Positions 24,411 to 31,085 of a stretch of 33,480 bases of DNA are shown piece after piece. A program made the position numbers and the translations under genes. The stretch's first letter is position 1; each line of letters begins with the position of its first letter. Under the pieces are notes generated by a model that was not told the DNA's origin, ran no database searches, and worked only from the letters and a program-made list of their open reading frames with translations. Origin of the DNA: GCA-002790365 sp964486645 (GTDB lineage Bacteria; Bacteroidota; Ignavibacteria; Ignavibacteriales; Ignavibacteriaceae). The stretch covers positions 1-33,480 of the forward strand of contig CAZAOG010000013.1 of NCBI GenBank assembly GCA_964486645.1. The letters are read 5' to 3'.

Positions 24411-25409
24411 ATGTTGTCTTTTAAAAAAGGAATATTCAAATACCTAATTGTTGCAATAGTCTTTTTTGCGGCCGGGTATTATTTATCAAAAATATTCTTC
24501 TCTAATAATGAACAAGTACTCAGCCGTACGCAAATTGTAATGGGAACGGTCGGGGAAATAAAAGTAATAAATGCCGACGGAGAAATTGCAAACAAGGCAA
24601 TAAATTCGGCATTTAAAGAAATCAAACGAATAGAAAATATATTTTCCACTTACCGAAAAGGCAGTCCGATTTGGAATATCAATCATTCCGATGACAACAA
24701 AACAATATTGAACGATGAACTTTATAATTTTATGCTAACAGCCGATTCCATTTGGCGGCTTACCGGGGGTGCATTCGATCCCGCACTCGGTTCGCTTACA
24801 GATGTTTGGGGTTTTAACAGCGACAATCCTTCTATTCCCTCAAAAAAGAAGGTTAAAACTGCATTGGAAAATTCAGGCTGGAAAAATATTGAGTTATTTG
24901 AAAAAGGAATCATTAAAAAGAAAAATGTAAAATTAGATTTCGGTTCTATCGCTAAAGGATATGCCGTGGACAAGGCTGTTGAAATACTTAAATCATTCGG
25001 AATAAAAAAGGCTCTTGTAAATTTGGGAGGCGAAGTAAAAGGAATGGGAAAGCAGTGGTCGGTCGGCATAAAGCATCCACGTGTTACGGATTTATTGTTA
25101 ACCAAGGTAAAATTGAAAGACTACGGAATTGCAACATCGGGTGATTACGAAAAATATTTTTTTGAAAATGGTGTGAGATACAGCCATATAATTGATCCTG
25201 AAACCGGATATCCGTCAAATCTGTATCAAAGTGTTTCCGTAATAAATAAAGATGTTTCTTTTGCGGATGCTTTGGCTACAGCGTTTTTTGTTTTGGATAA
25301 GGAGCAAGTTTTGAAACTTGTTAATAATCTGCCGGAGACCGAGTGCTTACTTATCGACAAAGAGGGGAAAAGGTATGAATCGGACGGGTTTAAAAAATTT
25401 GAGTATTAG
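24411..25409 (+). CDS. apbE: FAD:protein FMN transferase
   Basis: The 332-residue enzyme transfers FMN from FAD to a Thr or Ser in SGA[S/T] motifs of target proteins. An N-terminal membrane anchor (residues 11-30) places it on the periplasmic side. Signatures include T-Q-I-V-M-G-T near 40-46, G-G-A-F-D-P-A-L-G, L-D-F-G-S-I-A-K-G-Y-A-V-D, N-L-G-G-E-V, H-I-I-D-P-E-T-G-Y-P and F-A-D-A-L-A-T-A, the last two covering the Mg/FAD-binding residues. The predicted substrate is the SGAT protein encoded at 22636-23181. The ATG directly follows the stop of the NusG-II-like gene. The operon ends here: a minus-strand gene ends only 6 bp away in convergent orientation. Confidence 0.92.
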   Translation: MLSFKKGIFKYLIVAIVFFAAGYYLSKIFFSNNEQVLSRTQIVMGTVGEIKVINADGEIANKAINSAFKEIKRIENIFSTYRKGSPIWNINHSDDNKTILNDELYNFMLTADSIWRLTGGAFDPALGSLTDVWGFNSDNPSIPSKKKVKTALENSGWKNIELFEKGIIKKKNVKLDFGSIAKGYAVDKAVEILKSFGIKKALVNLGGEVKGMGKQWSVGIKHPRVTDLLLTKVKLKDYGIATSGDYEKYFFENGVRYSHIIDPETGYPSNLYQSVSVINKDVSFADALATAFFVLDKEQVLKLVNNLPETECLLIDKEGKRYESDGFKKFEY

Positions 25410-25415
25410 CTGCCG

Positions 25416-26144
25416 TTAAAATTTTGTTTGGAAATTGAGAGTAAGGCTTGTAGGTAATGTGATGCTTCTTTTTACGCCCACGGAAACATTCCAGGTTAAT
25501 TCTTTTTCCTGCCTTTTGTTGTAAGCCGAAACTAATCGGACCGCATTTATTGCACTTGCAATTCTGTTAATTATCAGCGCGCCGGCAACAAATTTAAGGT
25601 CGTTAAAAGACTGCTCGCTTGAAGACCACATATCTCTGTACTGCTTTCTCGTTTCGTTGTTCTGCCAGTTCCAGTAAAATTTATTTTTGTCCAACATTGC
25701 CCCAAAATCTCTTTCAAGTGCTTTCTGATTGTTATAGTCATCGATATTTTGGTAAATACCTATGATGGAATAATAGGTATCAGTTTTTCCTGCTTTGGTA
25801 ATCCCGCCGTTTGTAACGGCAAATGTTTGGTACTTTTCTTGTTTCCAGGTTGCGTTGCTGTTTACTCCTATATAAACTCCCCACAGAACTCCGTCCGCAA
25901 TAGTAAAAAATTTTCCGCTTGAATATGAATCTGCATAAAGTTCGCCCATTCCCGGAATTAACAACGAATAAAGAACTGCCAACCCCGCGCTTTTTTTATG
26001 AAAAGTTTTCATGGTTTGAATCGGGTTAGTTTGTTTCAATTCATAAGGATTGTTTTTTACGTGATTTTCTAATTTTAAAATATTCTGACTTTGCGGGAAG
26101 AGAAAAACAGAGGTAAAAAGTATTGTAAAAATGATTTTTTTCAT
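25416..26144 (-). CDS. DUF5683-like membrane-associated protein
   Basis: The 242-residue protein has a signal peptide (residues 1-18, ending F-P-Q-S) and then the segment K-S-A-G-L-A-V-L-Y-S-L-L-I-P-G-M-G-E-L-Y-A, which matches the 'P-G-x-G-Q/E-x-Y' core of DUF5683-type proteins of Bacteroidota, followed by another hydrophobic stretch (F-F-T-I-A-D-G-V-L-W-G-V-Y-I-G). The C-terminus ends as a beta-strand with a final Phe, so outer membrane association is possible. ATG 26144 was chosen; a GTG one codon upstream is the alternative. It is convergent with apbE, 6 bp apart, and 17 bp downstream of mtaB on the same strand, so it is probably co-transcribed with mtaB. Function unknown. Confidence 0.65.
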   Translation of the reverse strand: MKKIIFTILFTSVFLFPQSQNILKLENHVKNNPYELKQTNPIQTMKTFHKKSAGLAVLYSLLIPGMGELYADSYSSGKFFTIADGVLWGVYIGVNSNATWKQEKYQTFAVTNGGITKAGKTDTYYSIIGIYQNIDDYNNQKALERDFGAMLDKNKFYWNWQNNETRKQYRDMWSSSEQSFNDLKFVAGALIINRIASAINAVRLVSAYNKRQEKELTWNVSVGVKRSITLPTSLTLNFQTKF

Positions 26145-26161
26145 CACTTTTAATATAAAGA

Positions 26162-27490
26162 TTATACTACGGATAAATCAACAGCTTTATTGTTACCGAT
26201 GATTTTTCCTTTACAGTTCTCGGCGTTTGCTTCGGTTATTTTTATTTTACTAAAATTATTTACCAGCTCGGTCCGAAAGATATGTTCAACTCTAACATAA
26301 TTTGAGGAGAAACCTTTAATAATTCCGGATGAATTCTCGGATTCAAATAAAACTTCCAAATCTTTACCTGTCATTTGCCTATAAAATATTTGCCTTTTCC
26401 TTTCGCTTAGAATTCTTAGAATTTTATTTCTTCTTCTGCGTTCCATTTTTTCCACACTTCCGTTTAATTCAACGGCTTTTGTATTCGGTCGCTCCGAATA
26501 TGTAAAAACGTGCAAATACGAAATGGGTAAATCAACAAGTAATTTTTTTGTTTCGTTAAAACGCTCTTCCGTCTCTCCGGGTGTGCCTACTATTACATCC
26601 ACACCTATTCCGACATCCGGTATCCTGTTTTTTAATTTTTCGATAAGGTTTAAGTAAAAACCTGATGTGTATCTTCTCTGCATTAATTTTAAGACGTCAG
26701 GACTGCCGCTTTGCAGCGGAATATGAAAATGGTTACACATTTTTTCGTTATCCGCCGTTAAAGAAATAATATCGTCCGTTAAAAGATTAGGCTCAATGGA
26801 GCTGATCCTAATTCTAAATTTTCCCGATACGTTCACCATTCTTTTGAGTAAAGAGTAAAGATTTTTACCGATATGTTTCCCGTAATCTCCCACATTAACC
26901 CCGGTTAAAATAATTTCTTTATATCCGGAATTAACAAGCGATTTAAATTCGTCCAGAACATCTTCCGGATTCATACTTCTGCTTTTACCCCTGGCAAGCG
27001 GAATAGTGCAGAAAGTGCAGGTATAATCGCAGCCGTCTTGTATTTTTAAATATGCCCGAGTTCTTGAATCGGCATCCGTAGAATATGCAGCACCGAAATC
27101 GTTCAATTGATTGGTGGGGGAAACGAATGTACAAGAAATGTCTCTTTTGCCGAAATCGTTTATAATTGAAAATAATTTGAATTTCTCGTTGTTGCCAAGT
27201 ACGGTATCCACTCCGTCAATTTTGGTTATTTCTTCAGGATTTAATTGTGCGTAACAGCCGGTAACAATTATGTGCGCATCGGGATTTTGGCGTAAGGCTC
27301 TTCTAACAATTTGTCTGCATTCTCTGTCTGCATTTTCCGTAACTGTGCAGGTGTTAATTAAATACACGTCGGCTTGGTTTTTAAAATCAACAATACTAAA
27401 CCCCTGATCCAGAAACTGTTTACCGATGGTCGATGTTTCGGAAAAATTTAACTTGCAGCCTAAAGTATGTAATGCAACCGTTTTGTTCAT
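26162..27490 (-). CDS. mtaB: tRNA (t6A37) methylthiotransferase MtaB
   Basis: The 442-residue radical-SAM enzyme converts N6-threonylcarbamoyladenosine at position 37 of ANN-decoding tRNAs to its 2-methylthio form. The N-terminal MTTase domain has its three cluster cysteines (Cys12 in T-L-G-C-K-L-N, Cys48 in N-T-C-T-V-T, Cys79 in T-G-C-Y-A-Q). The radical-SAM cluster is C-x3-C-x2-C at 154-161 (G-C-D-Y-T-C-T-F-C-T-I-P). A TRAM-like RNA-binding segment occupies about the last 65 residues. The L-G-C-K-L-N opening and length fit MtaB better than MiaB or RimO. The ATG at 27490 is unambiguous. Confidence 0.9.
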   Translation of the reverse strand: MNKTVALHTLGCKLNFSETSTIGKQFLDQGFSIVDFKNQADVYLINTCTVTENADRECRQIVRRALRQNPDAHIIVTGCYAQLNPEEITKIDGVDTVLGNNEKFKLFSIINDFGKRDISCTFVSPTNQLNDFGAAYSTDADSRTRAYLKIQDGCDYTCTFCTIPLARGKSRSMNPEDVLDEFKSLVNSGYKEIILTGVNVGDYGKHIGKNLYSLLKRMVNVSGKFRIRISSIEPNLLTDDIISLTADNEKMCNHFHIPLQSGSPDVLKLMQRRYTSGFYLNLIEKLKNRIPDVGIGVDVIVGTPGETEERFNETKKLLVDLPISYLHVFTYSERPNTKAVELNGSVEKMERRRRNKILRILSERKRQIFYRQMTGKDLEVLFESENSSGIIKGFSSNYVRVEHIFRTELVNNFSKIKITEANAENCKGKIIGNNKAVDLSVV

Positions 27491-27493
27491 TTA

Positions 27494-27520
27494 TAAAAAT
27501 AAAGGGCTGAAAAATGCCCT
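27494..27520 (-). terminator. Candidate intrinsic terminator of the two-component operon
   Basis: Read on the minus strand, a 5-bp GC-rich stem (27516-27520 with 27503-27507) with an 8-nt loop is followed by TTATTTTTAT. It lies 54 bp beyond the response-regulator stop and just ahead of mtaB. The stem is short, so activity is uncertain. Confidence 0.45.
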
Positions 27521-27573
27521 GCTAAAAAAATTGTAATATATTTTATTAAAATGATTTACAAATATACGAACAT

Positions 27574-28953
27574 TTATTTATCATTTTTATAAATGATATC
27601 AAAATTTTTTAATATTCTGTGGATTGTTCTTCTGTCCATTCCGCAAGTTTCAGCGGTGCGGGAAATGTTGCCTTTATTCATCTTTAAATTATGGGTTAAA
27701 TATTTCTCTTCAAAAATTTCAATTATTTTCTTTTTTGCATCTTTGTAACTTAGATTCAAAAAATCATCACCAATACCCAAATGGTTGTCTGAAATTGGAA
27801 GGGGAAGATCTTTGCTTTCTATAATTTCTTTGGAACACAGGTAGTATGTTCTGCCAAGGACATTCTGCATCTCTCTAACATTACCGGGCCAAGGATATTC
27901 TTTCATTACTTCTTCGGCTTCGGGAGAAAATTGTCTCAATGGTACATCATCTTTTTTACAGAAATTACCTATTATTTGATTTGCTAATAATATTATGTCT
28001 TCTTTTCTTTCTCTTAGCGGAGGAATTTCAATTTGTATGGTACTGAGTCTGTAAAACAAATCTTCCCTGAATGTATTTTCACTTACGGCTTTGTTTAAAT
28101 TTTTATTTGTTGCGGAAATTATACGCACATCAATTTCAATTTCTTTTTCACCGCCCACTCGTCTTATTTTTTTGTCTTCAATCATTCTTAGCAGCTTTAC
28201 TTGTAAAGGCTGAGTAAGTTCAGCAACTTCATCAAGAAAAAATGTTCCGTTGTTTGCAAATTCCAACAACCCGTGTTTTGTTTTTACGGCACCCGTAAAA
28301 GCGCCTTTTTCGTGTCCGAAAAGCTCGCTTTCAAATAAATTTTCCGGCAGCGCCCCGCAGTTAACGGGTATAAAGGTGTTCTCGTTGTATTTGCTTAATC
28401 TGTGAATCGCTCTTGCAACCAATTCTTTACCTGTTCCGCTTTCTCCGGTAATTAGTACATTCATTTTGCTTGGCGCGATTTTTTTAATCAATTCCACAAT
28501 TGAATTTATTGCATCGCTTTTATAATATATTCCTTCGAAGCAATTTGCCGCCTGACCGATACCTTTTTCAACTTTAAAATTGTTTTGTAGTTTATGTTCA
28601 AAAGCTCTTTCTATACATTCAAATAATTTTTTTGACAAAAAAGGTTTTTCTAAAAAATCAAACGCACCGTTTTTCATGGCTTCAACACTTGCTTCTATTG
28701 TTCCGTAACCTGAGATCATAATTACCAATGAGTTTATATCTTTTTTGATCGCTGTTTTTAGGATATCCATTCCGTCAACAATCTCCATCTTCAAATCGGT
28801 GATAATCAAATCGTAAGAATTATTTTCAATCAGAGATTTTCCCAACACGGGATCGTCGACAAAATTTATATCATATTCATTTTTTTTAACGAATATTTTT
28901 TTATAACTCTCAAGCATTTCTCTTTCATCGTCAATAAATAATATGGTTTTCAT
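27574..28953 (-). CDS. Sigma-54-dependent response regulator (NtrC/AtoC type)
   Basis: The 459-residue regulator has three domains. An N-terminal receiver carries D-D-E at 8-10, phospho-acceptor Asp53 and Lys103. The AAA+ sigma-54 activation domain (about 140-375) has Walker A G-E-S-G-T-G-K-E (170-177), the sigma-54 contact loop G-A-F-T-G-A (217-222) and Walker B with F-F-L-D-E. A C-terminal Fis-type helix-turn-helix contains N-I-S-R-T-A-E-T-C-G-M-D-R-R-T-I-H-R-I-L. It should activate sigma-54 promoters after phosphorylation by the histidine kinase encoded 2 bp upstream in the same operon. A sigma-54-like sequence lies at 30647-30663 ahead of the divergent cytochrome unit, its likely target. 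Confidence 0.92.
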   Translation of the reverse strand: MKTILFIDDEREMLESYKKIFVKKNEYDINFVDDPVLGKSLIENNSYDLIITDLKMEIVDGMDILKTAIKKDINSLVIMISGYGTIEASVEAMKNGAFDFLEKPFLSKKLFECIERAFEHKLQNNFKVEKGIGQAANCFEGIYYKSDAINSIVELIKKIAPSKMNVLITGESGTGKELVARAIHRLSKYNENTFIPVNCGALPENLFESELFGHEKGAFTGAVKTKHGLLEFANNGTFFLDEVAELTQPLQVKLLRMIEDKKIRRVGGEKEIEIDVRIISATNKNLNKAVSENTFREDLFYRLSTIQIEIPPLRERKEDIILLANQIIGNFCKKDDVPLRQFSPEAEEVMKEYPWPGNVREMQNVLGRTYYLCSKEIIESKDLPLPISDNHLGIGDDFLNLSYKDAKKKIIEIFEEKYLTHNLKMNKGNISRTAETCGMDRRTIHRILKNFDIIYKNDK

Positions 28954-28955
28954 AT

Positions 28956-30419
28956 TTATACCTTGTTAAAAGTTATTTTAAATAAAGTGCCTTCGTTTTC
29001 AGTACTTAATAAATCTATTTCGGCGTTGTGCATTTCACAGATTTTTTTAATTATATATAAACCTAAACCTGTTCGCTCTTCAGAAGTTTTTGTTGTGAAA
29101 AAAGGTGAATAAATTTCATCTTTTATTTCGGGTTTAATTCCGCTGCCGTCGTCCTTTACGGTTAGAACTATTTGATCTTTGTCGTTTTCATATATTGATA
29201 ATTCTATATGACCGTTTTCTTTAATGGCATCAACGGAATTATTAATTAGGTTTGTTATAACTTGTTTAATTTGAATTTCGTCGGCATTTATTAAGTACTT
29301 ATTACCTATACTGTTATTACTCAAACTTATGTTTTTCTTTTTAAGTATTGGTCTCACCATCGAAATAATTTCTTCCGCTGTTTTGCAAAGGTTTATTTCT
29401 TTAATATTCTTCGTATCCTTCTTGCTGTATTTTAATATGTTTCTTGTAATTGATGAAATATTATTTATCTGATTCAATAAAGCTTTCAGATCGTCTGCAT
29501 ATTTTGACAATTGTTTGTCGTTTTCACATTCTAACTCCAGGTATTCTATCCTTGACATAATTACAGCAATATGATTATTAATTTCGTGAGCGGTTTGTGA
29601 AGTCAGTTCGCCTATTGTTTTCAACCTGTTGGCTCTTTGGAGTTCATCGTAGTGTAACTGTTCGATTTGTTCGCGTGATGCTTCCAATTTAACGGTCATT
29701 TCGTTAAAATGTTTATAAACCGAAGTAATTTCATCCAGGCTTTTAAATTCTAATTTTGTTTTTAAATTTCCTTTTTCAACATCCTTAATGGCTCTATTTA
29801 ATTTCTGCAGCGGATTATAAATATTTTTATTGAAGATTAAATATAGACCGATAGTAAGGACTATAATAAAAGCCCAAGCCAAAAAAACCAAGTGGTTTGT
29901 ACCGGTATAAAAGTTACTTTCAGAAGGTGTTAACCCGGTATTAATATCTAAATAAGCAATTGTCTTACCGTCTTGATGACAGGCTTGGCATTGCTTTTCG
30001 TTATTTAACGGTTCTATGCTGGAATAAATGTATCCGACAACTTCTTTTTGCCTGCTTTTTATTTCGCTCAAATTTAAATTTGAATGCTCGGTTAGGATAT
30101 TATTAATATAATGTCCTACCTCCGTTGTGTCGGAAGCATAATCAATTATACCTTCTTTATTGATTATTCTTATATGTGATATTCCCTGATGATTTGAAAT
30201 ATCCCGTATAATATCCGAGAGATATTCCTGCTTACCTGTCATCATTGCAGATTTAAGACTAAACCTTACTACGTCTAATGTTATATCTATCATTAATTCC
30301 GAATGCTCTTTGAAGTTATCCTTTAGCTGCCTGACTAAATAATACATCGGAAAAACAGTGGTAAGTAAGATTAAAGAAAGAGAAAAGAATATGAATTTAC
30401 TTTTTACTGTATGTAACAT
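28956..30419 (-). CDS. Membrane histidine kinase with a periplasmic heme-c motif
   Basis: The 487-residue sensor has two transmembrane helices (about 9-29 and 176-197) enclosing a 145-residue periplasmic domain, which contains C-Q-A-C-H at 144-148, a complete CXXCH heme-c attachment motif, close to the second helix. A HAMP segment (about 198-255) follows. The HisKA region has phospho-acceptor His278 in Q-T-A-H-E-I-N-N, and the catalytic domain has N-L-I-N-N-S-V-D-A-I, D-D-G-S-G-I and G-L-G-L-Y-I-I-K-K-I. It therefore probably senses redox state, oxygen/NO or heme loading in the periplasm. It is divergent from the nine-heme cytochrome unit and lies 2 bp upstream of its response regulator. Heme attachment is predicted, not shown. 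Confidence 0.9.
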   Translation of the reverse strand: MLHTVKSKFIFFSLSLILLTTVFPMYYLVRQLKDNFKEHSELMIDITLDVVRFSLKSAMMTGKQEYLSDIIRDISNHQGISHIRIINKEGIIDYASDTTEVGHYINNILTEHSNLNLSEIKSRQKEVVGYIYSSIEPLNNEKQCQACHQDGKTIAYLDINTGLTPSESNFYTGTNHLVFLAWAFIIVLTIGLYLIFNKNIYNPLQKLNRAIKDVEKGNLKTKLEFKSLDEITSVYKHFNEMTVKLEASREQIEQLHYDELQRANRLKTIGELTSQTAHEINNHIAVIMSRIEYLELECENDKQLSKYADDLKALLNQINNISSITRNILKYSKKDTKNIKEINLCKTAEEIISMVRPILKKKNISLSNNSIGNKYLINADEIQIKQVITNLINNSVDAIKENGHIELSIYENDKDQIVLTVKDDGSGIKPEIKDEIYSPFFTTKTSEERTGLGLYIIKKICEMHNAEIDLLSTENEGTLFKITFNKV

Positions 30420-30646
30420 TTTACAGTCCCCTTAAAAAGATTAAAATCACTATAAGAAAATTAAATAATAAATATGACAAGTATTTATAAAATGTGAATT
30501 TTCTTTTGTGCATATTTTGTCACACCGAGACTTTTAAATCACACAAACCGGATTACAAAAATCCATTTTTTAAAATAATCTCACATCAAAAGGCAGTATT
30601 TAATTCATTTTCATAACAAATCGAATAATGTTAAAACATTAAATAA

Positions 30647-30663
30647 TTGGCACGCAGCTTGTC
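30647..30663 (+). promoter_or_regulatory. Sigma-54-type promoter of the receiver/cytochrome unit
   Basis: TTGGCACG-CAGC-TTGTC matches ten of the twelve defined positions of the sigma-54 consensus TGGCACG-N4-TTGCW, with the GG (30649-30650) and the downstream G correctly spaced by ten bases. The deviation is GT where -13/-12 is normally GC. Transcription would begin near 30674. An NtrC-type activator gene is 1.7 kb away on the other strand, which supports the call. Confidence 0.65.
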
Positions 30664-30674
30664 ATAATAAGACT

Positions 30675-31064
30675 ATGAAAATATTATTGATTTCAAATGA
30701 TATTTTATTGCAGAGCATTTTTGATAATTATAAAAATGCACCGAACATTTCCAAACAAACAATATCAAAGTTATCCGAACCGTTTGATGTATTAGCGGAA
30801 TTCTATTCTATAAATCCTTCGGTAATAATAGTTGATGATGATTTTTTAAAACCCAACACTGAAAAGATAATTGAAGGAATAAGAAAATTTAACAAGGAAG
30901 TGATCATCTTATTTATTACATCGGATACAAGCTTAGAGTTAGGGAAAAAAATTACACCGTTTGGAATTTATTACTACAGCATTAAACCTGTAACGGAAAG
31001 CAATTTTTTTGAATTGTTTAACGCAATCAATAAAACCATAAATAAAAAACATTTAAATTCATAA
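30675..31064 (+). CDS. Single-domain response regulator (receiver only)
   Basis: The 129-residue protein is a receiver domain without output domain. Likely active-site residues are Asp9 (I-S-N-D), phospho-acceptor Asp54 (V-I-I-V-D-D-D), Thr82 or Ser83 (L-F-I-T-S) and Lys104 (Y-S-I-K-P). Only one acidic residue is found at the N-terminal magnesium site, where most receivers have two. The ATG at 30675 falls about one base after the predicted sigma-54 transcription start, so the message would be leaderless or nearly so. The cytochrome gene follows after 21 bp in the same direction. It could act as a phosphate sink or feedback element for the divergent kinase/regulator pair, or signal to a protein elsewhere. 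Confidence 0.8.
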   Translation: MKILLISNDILLQSIFDNYKNAPNISKQTISKLSEPFDVLAEFYSINPSVIIVDDDFLKPNTEKIIEGIRKFNKEVIILFITSDTSLELGKKITPFGIYYYSIKPVTESNFFELFNAINKTINKKHLNS

Positions 31065-31067
31065 AAC

Positions 31068-31077
31068 AAGGGAGGAG
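31068..31077 (+). promoter_or_regulatory. Strong Shine-Dalgarno of the cytochrome gene
   Basis: AAGGGAGGAG lies 8 nt ahead of the ATG at 31086. It is the most complete Shine-Dalgarno sequence in the window, suggesting high translation of the cytochrome relative to the possibly leaderless receiver gene upstream. Confidence 0.75.
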
Positions 31078-31085
31078 ATAATAAA

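Noticed and set aside
30510..30527. TGTG-N10-CACA as a CRP/FNR-type operator between the kinase and receiver genes
   Set aside because: The inner positions do not match TGTGA-N6-TCACA (spacing is off by two) and AT-rich sequence gives such weak symmetry often.
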